Shown here in pieces: positions 49,323 through 59,800 of a DNA stretch of 64,000 nt. The position numbers were made by a program, and so were the translations under genes. Source of the stretch: Yinghuangia sp035454725. GTDB lineage: Bacteria > Actinomycetota > Actinomycetes > Streptomycetales > Streptomycetaceae. Below the pieces are notes generated by a model. It saw only the letters and a program-made list of their open reading frames with translations, was not told the DNA's origin and did not search any database. Location: the NCBI RefSeq assembly GCF_051388935.1, contig NZ_JBPKBI010000011.1, forward strand, positions 166,864 through 230,863. Direction: 5' to 3'. Within the stretch, counting starts at the first letter, position 1, and each line of letters starts with the position of its first letter.

Positions 49323-51505
49323 CCGACTTCCCTCTCCGCCGACGCGGAGAGGAATGCTTCGCCCGCTGGGAGTAGGTCGACGGTGGCTGTACTGGGGCGA
49401 TCGACAAGCCACTCGAGGCCGCGGTGGATGTACCGGGGGATGTGCCATCCGCCTGTCTCAACAGCGATATGCAGAGCGAAGTTGCTCTTCTTGTGTCCGG
49501 CAGCCTCCTCCATGGCGGCGGCCTCGGCCGCGACGACACCTACCGCGGCAGCGGCGTCCAGAGGGAACAGTTCCGGGTTCGCCAGGATGAAGGCGTCCTC
49601 GAACGTCCTGCCGCACGGGCCATCCGGCAGTTCGGGAACCTGGTAGGCCAAGGCACGGCAGCCGACCGTGGGCAGGCCGTCCCCGGCTCGCTTGAGCAGG
49701 CTCGTCGGCGACGTGTCCTCGCCGTCGAGCCACACCTTGATGCCCTGGTTGCTGGTTTTCGTGCCCTCGTGGACGCAGCACTTCTGCAACTTGCCCGTAG
49801 CCGGGTTGGCCGAGACGGAGTCCATGTCGGTGATCACCAGAGTCCGCAATCCGAGGAAGTCGACGAACGGATAGAACAGATGAGCGTAGTTGCCGCCGAC
49901 TTCGACGATGCTGATGTATTGCGCCGACAACTTCTCGAGCCCGCAAGCCTTTCGAAGCCGATCGAACTCGGCCACTGCGGCCGGCACGAAGATGCGTTCC
50001 GTCGTGCCCTCGACCAGGATGGCCTTGTCGGCGAAAAACAGGTCGGCACGCGTCAGCGTCAGGTACTTGTGGAGGAAGTCGGTGTCGATGCCGGGTGCGT
50101 CGGCGAGGCTGAGGACGGTGGAACTGGTCGCTTCGGTCGGATCTCCGTCGGTGCAGGCTCGAAAGTACCTGATGGAGGGGAAGCCCGCCTTGTTGGCGAT
50201 GTGCGCGGAGTGCGTCGTCACCACGAACTGGACGTTCCACGGGTTCCGTGACCCCTTGGTATGGGGGAACTTCGCCTTGAAGACGCCGAGTTGGTGGATG
50301 AACACCTCTTGCATCTGCGGGTGCAGGTGGGCTTCCGGTTCCTCCAGGAAGACCAGATGCGCGGCATCCGGGCTCTGCTGGGTGTCGTACGTCCGGTAGT
50401 AGACGAACAGGGTCAGCAGGATCATCAACAGGTTGCGATGACCGAGCCCGGTGTAGGACTCCGGCAGCTCCACACCAGAGGTTCCCGGGTAGCGGATGCT
50501 GGTGAAGTTGCTCATGAGACGGCGGGCGTCCAGTGTCGTCCGGGCGGTGATGTTCCGATTACCGAGTCCGGGATAGCCGAACTCGGCGACCGTCGGGGCC
50601 ATTTCGTCGTACGTGTCCTGCACCCGTTGCGTCAGCTCCTTGGCGACGATCCCAAGAGCGTCGTCCATTTCCTCGGAGAGAAGCTTGAGGAACGAGCCGT
50701 CATCGGCCTGTGAAGCCATGACGAAGAGCGACTCCAGGACCTTCCCGAGCTGATCCTTCGGGCGCTCCTTCTCGTCATCGAGTCCACGCTGCGCCTTGAC
50801 GAAGTCGATGTGGACGGCCTTCGCGACGTCGGACAGTGCGACTTGGCGCACGTTGTCCACGTCTGTGGGATCGACGGCCCACGCGGTGCGTTCGAAATCG
50901 TAGGGAATCCTGGGCCCCACCAGGTCCAGCAGCAACGCCTGCTCGTCACCCGGTACGAGGGAGTCACGTACGCCGCGGAAGAACTCCTTGAGCCTGCCCG
51001 GTTTGAGGGCGTACTTGATGTGGATGACTGCTTCGTTGCAGTCGGGATCCAAGTCGACGATGAGCGGCCCCAGAGGACCGTACGACGGCGTCTTCGGGTC
51101 GTACGTGATCAGGACCCGGACGGTGATCTCGGGCAGGATTTCTCTGGCCGCCGCCTCATCGCCCACGTCGAACTTCTGGAAGGCGCCCAGAAATTCGCCG
51201 TGGGATTCTGTCGAGAAGTCCTCGATCCTCAGGCTCGGTTCCCCGGAGCGCAGCATCTTGCCCAGCGCATCCGCCAGCGACGTCTTGCCCGTGTTGTTCC
51301 TCCCCACGCACACCGTGACCTGCTCGTCCAGTCGCACGGTGACGTCTCTGAGCAGACGGAAGTTCTTGACCTCCAAGCGCGAGATACGGGGACGATGCGG
51401 CTCGGTGTGGTCGAGCGTTGCTTCCGACGGTGTGTTGTCGGCCAAGGCCGCTCCCGCGCAATCGATCCCCGCCGCGGCAAGCGAGGGCATCGCAGCACGG
51501 CACAT
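49319..51505 (-). CDS. gajA: OLD-family ATPase with TOPRIM nuclease domain, Gabija GajA-like
   Basis: A protein of up to 728 residues: ABC/SMC-like ATPase (Walker A VGRNNTGKTS, signature region and Walker B VFLEEPEAHLHPQ, H-loop TTHSAHIAN) followed by a TOPRIM domain (AILVEGTTERIF with the catalytic Glu, VITDMDS with DxD). This is the class 2 OLD layout, which nicks or cuts DNA and in Gabija forms a large complex with GajB. The first ATG (51505) has no SD; a TTG at 51445 with GGGAG 5 nt before it would give a protein starting near SRLEVKNFRLLRD, where OLD proteins usually begin. The gene overlaps its helicase partner by 4 bp. The island context supports defence. Confidence 0.8.
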   Translation of the reverse strand: MCRAAMPSLAAAGIDCAGAALADNTPSEATLDHTEPHRPRISRLEVKNFRLLRDVTVRLDEQVTVCVGRNNTGKTSLADALGKMLRSGEPSLRIEDFSTESHGEFLGAFQKFDVGDEAAAREILPEITVRVLITYDPKTPSYGPLGPLIVDLDPDCNEAVIHIKYALKPGRLKEFFRGVRDSLVPGDEQALLLDLVGPRIPYDFERTAWAVDPTDVDNVRQVALSDVAKAVHIDFVKAQRGLDDEKERPKDQLGKVLESLFVMASQADDGSFLKLLSEEMDDALGIVAKELTQRVQDTYDEMAPTVAEFGYPGLGNRNITARTTLDARRLMSNFTSIRYPGTSGVELPESYTGLGHRNLLMILLTLFVYYRTYDTQQSPDAAHLVFLEEPEAHLHPQMQEVFIHQLGVFKAKFPHTKGSRNPWNVQFVVTTHSAHIANKAGFPSIRYFRACTDGDPTEATSSTVLSLADAPGIDTDFLHKYLTLTRADLFFADKAILVEGTTERIFVPAAVAEFDRLRKACGLEKLSAQYISIVEVGGNYAHLFYPFVDFLGLRTLVITDMDSVSANPATGKLQKCCVHEGTKTSNQGIKVWLDGEDTSPTSLLKRAGDGLPTVGCRALAYQVPELPDGPCGRTFEDAFILANPELFPLDAAAAVGVVAAEAAAMEEAAGHKKSNFALHIAVETGGWHIPRYIHRGLEWLVDRPSTATVDLLPAGEAFLSASAEREVG

Positions 51506-51630
51506 GGCAAACGGAAGTCACGGCACGGCGACGCCCCAGACCCCCAGTTGGCGAATCCTGTCACGTCTGGCGGGCAGAGGAAGCGGAGTTGCAAAAAGTC
51601 GTCCTCATGCGGTCTTGCCGGTACGAAATC

Positions 51631-52440
51631 TCAGTTTGGTAGTTCGGCGGTGGCGAGGGCGTCTTGTACGGCGAGGACTGAGGCGCACTGCTGGCCGGGT
51701 GAGGTGCGAGTACGTGTTCGCCGTCGTTGAGATCGTGGAGTGTCGAAGTGCCTTGGATACCACGGTCAGCGGGACACCAGCGCTGATCGTCAGGGTTGCG
51801 GCGAGGTGGCGTAGGTCGTGCAGGGTGGTCCGTGGGACGCCCGCTGCGTCGGAGAGTTTCCGGAACCGGTTGAGGACGGTCTGCGGGCGGAGCGGTCGGC
51901 CGTCGTCGCGGGTGAACGCCAGTCCGGCATAAGAATCGCTGCGCGAACTGGTGGTGCGTGGCTCGGCGAGGGCGCGTCGTCGGAGTGCTTGGGCGACGCG
52001 TGGGGAGATCGCGATCCAGTTCTTGCTGGCGCGGGTTTTCGGGCTGGTGAAGACCAGTCGTCCGTTGTCGACGGCGGAGAGTGTGTGGCGGATGTAGACG
52101 ACGTTGTTGTCGAGGTGAACGTCGTCCCAGTGCAGGCCCAGGGCTTCGCCCCTGCGCATGCCGGTGCCGATCAGCAGTTCGCACAGGCCGGCCATGAGCG
52201 GGTCGGTCTGGTGGCAGTGCTGAAGGAACCGCGCTGCTTCCTCCGGAGTCCACACCGTCCGTTCCGGGCCTGCGGCCGGGGGAACATGCTCAGCCGAGTC
52301 GGGTTGAGCCGGATCCGGCGCTGGCGGACTGCGTCCGTCAGCGCACTGGACAGAGTGGCGACGCAGTTGTGCAGGGTCGGTCTGCCGCGTCCGGCCTTCA
52401 GTTGCTCGCGGTAGACCGGGCATTGGCGGAGTTTAACGGG
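51631..52440 (-). pseudogene. C-terminal part of a second tyrosine integrase, frameshifted and 5'-truncated
   Basis: This fragment is strongly similar to the integrase at 45819-47303 from the middle of its core-binding domain to its end. REQLKAGRGRPTLHNC matches QQELAAGRGTTTLYRC, and catalytic LIGTGMRRGEALGL, HDLRHLAATL and TANTYSHL are present. Reading it needs a frame change near 52270 (before TVWTPEEAARFL) and another near 51690, after HLTRP, to reach the natural end DALATAELPN and TGA at 51631. Similarity stops at about 52440. The matching N-terminal portion is found at 61800-61950 on the same strand, about 9.3 kb away. The enzyme is dead. Confidence 0.85.
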
Positions 52441-52672
52441 CTGATCGGGTTCGCGCACCGCGGGATGCGGACGTTGGCCTGACACCGCGCATGCGTTCGT
52501 GGTTGCGACGCTCGCGTTCCGGCTCAGGAGCGCTGGCAGCAGTCCTTGGTCTCGTCCGGAGATCGGCATGCGTGGGGCAGTCGCTGCCCGGCTGAGCCGC
52601 TGTTGTGCTTGCTTGTGCTGGGTGCTTGTCGGTACCCGCCGCTAGCGTGGCTAATGTGATCCAGTCGTATTA

Positions 52673-53529
52673 GAAGTCATCTCATTTGGCTGAGTCGGTA
52701 GGCTCTGGCCTGTGGCAGGGATCGTTGAGCGGCTGGTGCCGGACGAGTTGTGGGAGTTGTTCCAGCGTGTGGTGCCGGAGGCGCCTTCGCGGCCTCAGGG
52801 GGGCGGCCGGCGTCGGCACGGTGACCGGGAGGTGCTGGCCGCGATCGTGTTCGTGGCCACGTCGGGCTGTACGTGGCAGCAGTTGCCGTCCGCGTCTTTC
52901 GGGCCGTCGGGTGCGACTGCCCACCGGCGTTTCTCGGAGTGGACGAAGGCCGGGGTGTGGGGCAGGCTCCACCGCCTGGTGCTGGACGAGCTCGGGTCCC
53001 GGGGCGGGCTGGACTGGTCCCGCTGCGCGATCGACTCGGTGAACATGCGGGCCTTGAAAAGGGGGACCTGACGGGTCCGAATCCTGTCGACCGGGGCAAG
53101 TACGGCTCGAAGATTCACCTGATCACGGAGCGGACCGGTCTGCCCATATGTGTCGGGATCTCGGCGGCGAACCTGCACGACAGCCGTGCCCTGATCCCGC
53201 TGGTGGCGGGGATTCCACCGATCCGGTCCCGACGCGGACGCAGACGGCGCAAACCGGGGAAGCTCCACGGCGACAAGGGCTACGACTACCCCCACCTGCG
53301 GCGATGGTTGCGCAAGCACGGCATCACCCACCGCATCGCCCGCAAAGGCATCGAGACCTCACAACGTCTGGGCCGCCACCGCTGGACCATCGAACGCACC
53401 ATGGCCTGGCTCGCCGGCTGCCGCCGCCTCCACCGACGCTACGAACGCAAAGCCGAACACTTCCTCGCCTTCACCACCATCGCCTGCACCCTCATCTGCT
53501 ACCGCCGACTAGCCAAATGAGATGACTTC
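52673..53529 (+). mobile_element. IS5-family (IS427-group-like) insertion sequence, 857 bp
   Basis: Terminal inverted repeats of 19 bp are perfect (GAAGTCATCTCATTTGGCT at the left, its complement at the right), with partial match continuing inward (GTCGG). TTA flanks both ends (52670-52672 and 53530-53532) and is the likely target duplication. The element contains one transposase split in two frames. Intact ends and duplication suggest a fairly recent insertion. It landed at the 5' end of the 741-residue gene. Confidence 0.9.
52712..53520 (+). CDS. IS5-family transposase made by -1 frameshift
   Basis: The first frame (52712-53071) encodes the N-terminal IS427-type region (WELFQRVVPEAPSRPQGGGR, ATSGCTWQQLP, IDSVNMRALK). 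The second frame runs from the overlap to 53520 with the DDE-type core (DRGKYGSKIHLITERTGLP, HGDKGYDYPHLRRWLRKHGI, RWTIERTMAWLAGCRRL). The two join at a slippery run of four A and five G (53057-53065); a -1 slip reads LKKGDLTGPNPVD, which matches uninterrupted relatives. Programmed frameshifting is established for IS427-group elements, so this is probably a working transposase. The stop lies in the right inverted repeat. Confidence 0.88.
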
Positions 53530-55747
53530 TTATCCGCGTGCTTGGCGGCACTTGGAGAACGCACGGAATGCCAGAAGGTCCATGGCGTCACGGTGGAGTG
53601 CGCTCTTGGGCGATGGACTTGTGGAAGAGCGCGTGGTCACCGAGCCTGATGGGTCCGGGACCATCAGCGCCTGTCTGCATTGGCCACCTGGCGGTCAGGC
53701 GGAGCTCACCGGGTTGTTCCGCGAGTGCGTACGGGAGCTCTGGGCGTGCCTGGACGAATTGGTCGTGGAAACGGTCGAGGGGTTCAGCGCGTTGCATCGT
53801 CCACATCGGCCGCAGGTTCCCAGGTTCTTTCCAGTTGCCGATTCGCCGGACGCGTTTCAGGACCTGCTCGCCGACTTGTGCATGGACGGGACCTTGCGCA
53901 CACATGTGGCGATGGTGGAGGACTGCCAGCCCTATCAAGGCCGTGCAGATGACCAGGTCATCGATCTTCTTCGTCGGAGTCTGGCCCATCTGGTGCACTG
54001 GGACGCGGCGCTGGACGACGGCGCGGTGGTGAGTGCGTGGGCGACGCCCGTCGAACCCCGAGTGCACGCAGAACCTCCGGAGGCGGTCGCCAGCGTCGTC
54101 CCGTCGTCCTCGGGCGCTCTGGGAGGTGATGACCGGGTTCTGGCGGAGTACCGACTGGTCGGCCACCACCCCGGGGGCTCGGTCAGCGCGCAGGCTGGCA
54201 CTAACGTTGACATCTGCTTTGTCGATGGCTTCACCCCGTCGGACGCCGACGACACGTTCGACCGCCGGCTGGCAAGTGCCATCGAGGCTGTCGTCAGACT
54301 CGCTGTCTCGTTCGCGTGGCTGTCGAGTCGTGTGCCGGGTAGTCGGCGGATCCTCCTGCCGCCCGCTGCCGACGGCTCGAGCCCTTGGACCGAGGCGACC
54401 CGGTCGTCCCGAGGCTGGACCGACGACGAGTTGGCGATGTTGGCCACGTCGGACATCGGCCTGGGCAGGGCCCGGGACGCCGAGACGATCACGTTGCTGG
54501 TGACCACTCCGGACGGGGTTTACGAGCGGGTGATTCCGCAGGCATCACCCTTGCGCACGCACCCCAAGCGCGGAGTCGCCGCAGAGTTGGCCGTGGAAGC
54601 TGCAGCAGCCACGTGGGGCCTGCCCGACTTCGTGATGGCTCCGAGCGTGGAGCGCAAGGGGAATAGCGTCAGGGAGATCAGCGACGGGCTGCTCGTTGTG
54701 GGAAGCCGGGGTGTCGTCGTGCAGAGCAAGGCTCGTGAGGTCGAGCCCGGCACTGCCGAGCGGGAAGCCTCGTGGATCACCAAGCAGCTCACTGCGGCGG
54801 CCAAACAGATCCATGGCACAGTGCGGCGGCTGAAGGCCAAACCTGTGCAGAAGGTCAACGGCCGCGGGCGCAGCATCCGCGTCGACAGCCCGGCCGTCGA
54901 TTGGGTAGGCGTGGTCATCATCGATCATCCGTGTCCCCCGGACGGCCTATATGTTCCTGCACCGCAGAAGGCGACGCCAGTCGTCAACCTGTGCAGGCGG
55001 GAATGGGAGTTCCTGTTCCACCAGCTGCGTTCCGCTCACGCCGTGGTCGCGTACCTGCACCGGGTCGGCGGATCCGTCCCCGTGCTTGGCACAGAGCCGG
55101 AGCGCTATTACGAACTGGCCGGTGCCGACGCGACCGCCCCTCCGGGACCGTTGGACCCGGCGTGGATGCGGCACGGCGCGGAGACTCGCAGTACGCCACT
55201 GCTTCCAACTGCACCAGCCGGAAGTGACGACGACGAAGCACACGCGATGGTCCGTATCTTGTTGGAGGACGTGGCGACGAGCCCGATGGGACCCGACGAC
55301 TTCGAGGCTTGGCAGGGTGTCCTGGCATCCCTCGACAGTCTGCCGGTCGGCTACCGAACTGAGCTGGGGCGTCTCCTGATCGACTCCCTTGCCGCCGTTA
55401 CCGAAGCTGAAGCCGGAACCACCATGTGGCGGATACGGACGTTCCTCGCGGGCCCGGAGGAGGACCAGCTCGGCTTTGCCGTTTGCTCCGCCCTTACGGA
55501 CGAGACCCGCGCCGGCTTCTCGGCATGGCTGCAGCTGCGGCACCACGAACGTGGCGCACCGACGGATCTCGTGTGTCTCACCACAGTCGGTGTGCTTCTG
55601 ACTCCTCGTGTCGACGGCTTCAGAGATTGGGACACGACGGTGATAGCGCTCACCGGCGACCAGGAGCTCACCGACGATGAGCTCCGCGTCTACCAAGGCC
55701 TCTGGAACACATCGGAGCGCGGCGGTGACGCTGGCGTCGCACAGTGA
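53522..55747 (+). CDS. 741-residue protein of unknown family with Mrr-like QxK nuclease motif
   Basis: I recognise no full-length family. A central region (about 370-460) has the sequence EISDGLLVVGSRGVVVQSKA, that is Asp, two short beta-strands and Gln-x-Lys, then helices. This is the core of Mrr-like and NERD-like PD-(D/E)xK nucleases in the QxK form. The flanks are alpha/beta without obvious motifs, and there are no membrane segments. The ATG lies inside the IS right repeat. Joining the flanks without the IS gives an in-frame GTG at 52656 (MIQSYYPRAWRHLE), so the IS separated the native start and supplied a new one. It is convergent with the HEPN/helicase operon. A restriction or abortive-infection role is plausible but inferred. 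Confidence 0.7.
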   Translation: MTSYPRAWRHLENARNARRSMASRWSALLGDGLVEERVVTEPDGSGTISACLHWPPGGQAELTGLFRECVRELWACLDELVVETVEGFSALHRPHRPQVPRFFPVADSPDAFQDLLADLCMDGTLRTHVAMVEDCQPYQGRADDQVIDLLRRSLAHLVHWDAALDDGAVVSAWATPVEPRVHAEPPEAVASVVPSSSGALGGDDRVLAEYRLVGHHPGGSVSAQAGTNVDICFVDGFTPSDADDTFDRRLASAIEAVVRLAVSFAWLSSRVPGSRRILLPPAADGSSPWTEATRSSRGWTDDELAMLATSDIGLGRARDAETITLLVTTPDGVYERVIPQASPLRTHPKRGVAAELAVEAAAATWGLPDFVMAPSVERKGNSVREISDGLLVVGSRGVVVQSKAREVEPGTAEREASWITKQLTAAAKQIHGTVRRLKAKPVQKVNGRGRSIRVDSPAVDWVGVVIIDHPCPPDGLYVPAPQKATPVVNLCRREWEFLFHQLRSAHAVVAYLHRVGGSVPVLGTEPERYYELAGADATAPPGPLDPAWMRHGAETRSTPLLPTAPAGSDDDEAHAMVRILLEDVATSPMGPDDFEAWQGVLASLDSLPVGYRTELGRLLIDSLAAVTEAEAGTTMWRIRTFLAGPEEDQLGFAVCSALTDETRAGFSAWLQLRHHERGAPTDLVCLTTVGVLLTPRVDGFRDWDTTVIALTGDQELTDDELRVYQGLWNTSERGGDAGVAQ

Positions 55748-56043
55748 TGAGGCAAGCGGCCGACCACGCGCGCTGAGCGCACGTCGAGAAGACAGCGCGG
55801 AGCACGGCGCACACAAGGCTGCAGGTGATCGGTGGCGTCGAGGCGACCTGGTGGTCGTAACTTCTCCGAACCCACGCGTGGTGGCTTCCCTCGGCGACGG
55901 GAGTTCTGGTGGATCGCATGCTCGACCCAGTAGTGAGCGAGCCCAACGCGCCGCGATGCACAGCGGTGCGTCAGGCCAGCACCACTCGCAAGCCGCGCAG
56001 ACGAGCCGATGGTCGTGGCAACTAGCGTCCAGACGTCATTGCG
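55748..56043. other. Convergent intergenic region, no gene seen
   Basis: These 296 bp separate the convergent QxK-protein and HEPN genes. No SD-supported ORF and no strong terminator hairpin are visible, only a weak GCGCGCTGAGCGC structure near 55780. Confidence 0.5.
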
Positions 56044-56892
56044 TCAGGTTTGCCCGGATGATCGTGCGCGTGGCGTTCCTGCACTGGCCGCCAGGTCGTT
56101 GAGCGTTGCGTTGACCACCGGCCAGCACATGTCGACGGTGTCTCGGTCGGGGCTGTGCTTGCTGCGTGTCGCCAGGTGGGGGTGCACGGCGTTGCGGTAA
56201 TGGCGGACGAGTTCGAAGGCCATCTTGGCGTCGAGTTCGATCCAGGCGTTGGCATGGGCGAATTGGACGAGATCCTGCAGACCGAGGCGATTCAGCGGCT
56301 TCGGCAGGGGGCGATCGGATGGTCGGGAATTCGCAGCGTGCAGAAGGACGCCTTCCAGCAGACTGCCGAGCATGATGATCGCGGAGATGTATGCGCCGTT
56401 CTCGTAGCAGATCCGTGCCTCGTCCAGGCGCAGCTGCACCGCGGTGGCAAGTTCCGCGTCGTCGACGACCTGGCCAATGGATACCTGCAACTCGACACGT
56501 GGCACGATTCGACCGCCGAAGACCGGGTCCTGTTCGGATAGGACTGGTGTGCCGCGCACCAGCTCGACCCGCCAGCCCTCGACGAGCAGGAGCTGGTTGA
56601 GCCGATCCATCGTGGTCCGGTATTCCTTCTCCTGCCCGTGGTACTCGCGGGGGTTCGCGAGGCGGAGGACGGCCATCTCGACTTCCTCCGGCCGTGGGAT
56701 CCGGCGCTCGTGCAAGAGGGTTGTCGTCCATTGGTGCCGCGGGGTGCCGTCGTGCTCGGGGACCTCGGACCAGCCAGCCCGGCGGAAGAACTCGGGAAGC
56801 TCCCAGCCCTGCCGGTACACCAGTGGGCCGTCGTCGCCGCAGATGAGATGGGCGACCTCGGTCAGGGTGCTCTCGTCGAACGAGGCGGTCAC
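56044..56892 (-). CDS. HEPN/Abi-like protein, partner of the helicase-nuclease
   Basis: A 282-residue protein. The C-terminal half (about 150-275) has the pattern of the HEPN-like C-terminal domain of abortive-infection proteins: SLLEGVLLHAANS, then VRHYRNAVHPH, where an Arg-Asn-x-x-His motif would form the RNase site. The N-terminal half (LTEVAHLICGDDGPLVYRQG, ELPEFFRRAGW) resembles small AbiJ-type N-terminal modules; this is a weak judgement by eye. It starts one base after the helicase stop, so both come from one transcript. HEPN RNases often act as toxic effectors of antiphage systems; here the helicase-nuclease would be sensor or partner. No transmembrane segment is seen. Confidence 0.7.
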   Translation of the reverse strand: MTASFDESTLTEVAHLICGDDGPLVYRQGWELPEFFRRAGWSEVPEHDGTPRHQWTTTLLHERRIPRPEEVEMAVLRLANPREYHGQEKEYRTTMDRLNQLLLVEGWRVELVRGTPVLSEQDPVFGGRIVPRVELQVSIGQVVDDAELATAVQLRLDEARICYENGAYISAIIMLGSLLEGVLLHAANSRPSDRPLPKPLNRLGLQDLVQFAHANAWIELDAKMAFELVRHYRNAVHPHLATRSKHSPDRDTVDMCWPVVNATLNDLAASAGTPRARSSGQT

Positions 56893-56893
56893 G

Positions 56894-59800
56894 TCATTCT
56901 CCTTGTGTGGGGACGTCCCTGCCGGTCGCGGCGGGCAGTGCGTCGTCGGCGTGGACGGGGTTGTCGGTCGGCAGGGGTTCGGTGTCGCTGTCCGAGGCGT
57001 CGTGGTCGAGTTCGACTGGTGTCCAGTCGCTTGTGGCGTCCCCGGTGTCGTCCCGCGAGACGCCGGGGCGGATCCCCAACGCGTCCAGTCGCGCCCACAA
57101 GGGCTCCATGGACGCGTCCGGAGAGAGGGCGAACGCGCTGCTGCGAATGCGCCAGAATCGCCAGCCTGCTCGGCGTAGTTCCCGTTCGCGTTCGAAGTCG
57201 TCGTGGATCTGTTGGAGCGACGAGTGGTAGGGGCTTCCGTCGCATTCGACCGCGAGTTTGCCGGTTTCCCCCACGACGACGAGGTCGATCAACTTGCGAT
57301 TGACCTTCCACTGAGGCACGACGTGGTAGCCGCGCTGCCGGATCTTGAGGAAGACGCGTTGCTCGAAAAGCGATTGGAACGGTGCCCTGGGCTCATCGGG
57401 CGACACGTCGGCCAGTTCCGGCGGTGTCTGCTGCAGCAGGGGCGGTGACTGCATGTAGGTGAGCAGGGAACGCCGAAGGTCCCTGTCCGGCAGTTGGTCG
57501 GCCGTCACGCTGGTGAACAGCCACATCTGATCGCGGGCGCGGCTGGCGGCGACGTTGAACCGACGCCCGTCGGCGAGGCTGCGGACAGCGCGGACATGGT
57601 CCGTGTCGACCACCGTCGACAGCAGAACGACGTCGCGTTCGTCGCCTTGGAACTGGGCTGCCGTACCGACTCGGATCTTGTGGCGCTCGCGCACCGCCGC
57701 ATCGAGGTTCGTGTCGATGAGGTCTTCCAGCAGCCGTACCTGGGCGCCCGAGCGGAGCGAGATGACACCGAACGACTTGTCGGCGTATTCCGGGGCGCCG
57801 ATGAGTTGCTGCAGCGTGGCCACGATGCGCTCCGCCTCCGGCCGATTGTGCAGGCGATCGCGGACCCCCTCACAGTGGCCGTCGGGGACCGCGACGACGC
57901 GAAGCGGGGGGAGGCGGTCGGCGCCGTGTTGACGCAGCGGGACGAGTTCGTGGTCGTAGAACTGCCTCGACGACCAGTGGATGATCTCCGGCATGGAACG
58001 GAAGTGCTCGACGAGGCGGACAACTTCGTTGAACCGGGAAGACATGATGTCGTACAGGCTGGACTTGGGGTCGAGCCCGTTGCGTTGCCAGTGTTCGAGG
58101 CCCGGTAGCAACTCGTCGACCCGCCGGTGAAGGCGGGTGTGGTCACCGGCCATATAGAGAGGTGCGCACTGTTGGTCGTCGCCGACCACGATGATGCGTG
58201 GCGCCAACCACAGCAACATCAGACCGTCCAGACCCACTTGGCTGGCCTCGTCGACGATGACCACGTCAAAGGAATCCGGCTCGGGCGCGATCATCGCAGC
58301 CACCTGCTTGAGCGGCATCACCCATGCGGGTACCGCCCCGCGAGCCTCGCGCATCGCGGATCGTGCGGCCCGCAGGTGGCGCTTCCCGTGCACGGAAGTG
58401 CCGCGGCCGGCTTGGTTCATCGCGGTGACGTATGCGGCAAGCGCCTGCTTCTGCACCGCCGTCATGCGGCTGAGGCAGTGTATCCGAGCGTGGATCGTGG
58501 CGAGCCGCTCCACCGTCTCGCGTAGCCGCGCCTCTGCCTCTGCGAGTTCGGTCTCCAGCTGTTTCTCGCGGCCGGGAGCAAGGTGTCGGCTCACGAAGTC
58601 GGAGGCCTTTCGCCATGCCCACGCCTGCGCCAACATGGACAGGCGCGAGGGCCATTCGGGGGCCAAGGGCGACAGCACCAGCGCGCGCGCCAATTCGGGG
58701 TGCGCTGCGGTGAGTTGCTCGAGGAGTTTGTGAGCCTCACGGCGGTCGGTCTCGAGCACGTACGCCACCCTCAACGCCTGGAACGCTTGGGCGTAGGCAT
58801 GGGCGTCAAGGGTCGTCAGAGCTTGGTAGGCGGCGTCGAGTTCCGGACCGGACCGCGGACCGGAGAGCGGCAGCGCCGCTGCGATCTCGTCGACGTGCTG
58901 TCGCGCTCTGGCATGCGCGAGCCGCAACGAGGCCTTGTTCGCGGCGGCGCGAAGGTCTTCCCACTCCTGCGGCGAGCGCACCGAGGCTGGAATCGCCGCG
59001 TTGACCAGCAACTCGTGAAGGCCTCGCGCGACCGATGTCACTGTTGCGATGGTCCGCAGATCGGTCGCCCGGTCGGCAAGGTCGGCCAGCGCGGCGAGGG
59101 TCGGTTCGGTGCTGGCCGGTTCCGCCCTCACAGTCTCCCAGAAGGTGTTGGCCTGATGTACGGCCTGTGCGGCTTCGAGGTGCGTGACGACGGCTGCGAT
59201 CGTGATCGCACTGTCCGGAGGAGTGCCGTCGACACGGCACGTTCCGAGTAAGGCGCGCGCGTCGCGCTGGGCAGGACTGCCGAACCAGCGACGGAGCTTG
59301 CCGCCTTCACGCAGGAAGGCCACCAGAGCCCGACCTGCGGCGATCATGCCTGCGAGTTCGGCGGGTTCACGGTGCGGGACGTCGACGTGCGCGGCTGTCA
59401 GCGCGTGCACCTGTTGCTGTGCCTGCTCGGCGCGGACGGACGCTTGGGCCACCTGCAGCCACAGATGCTGCCTGCGCCCCGCCATGCTGTCGGCCAGGAC
59501 CGCGTGGTGCCAACCCTGCCACCGCTCGGACGTCAGCTGAGGTTCGAGACCGCCACGCCGGAGAGCCTGCAGTCCCTGACCGAGGCGGGTGCTCACCTCG
59601 ACGACGAAATCCTGTCCTTCGTCGGCCAGCGCGTCGGCGACAGGATCCGGACCTGCGTCGGCGCAGGCGGCCTGGGCTTCGGTGACGTCGGCGACTGCGC
59701 GGGTGACTGCTGCAGGGGTCGGCAGCGTGTCCGGATCCGGGTACTGCGGAGCGCCTTCAGCGAGCAGGTCCGGTCCGTGGCGGCGCAGGAGCTCGAGAAG

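Noticed and set aside
51506..51630. A possible second att core near the broken integrase (GAATCCTGTCAC resembles a tRNA-Pro T-arm)
   Set aside because: Only about 12 bases match, and neither anticodon loop nor CCA end is present in the right place; chance similarity cannot be excluded.
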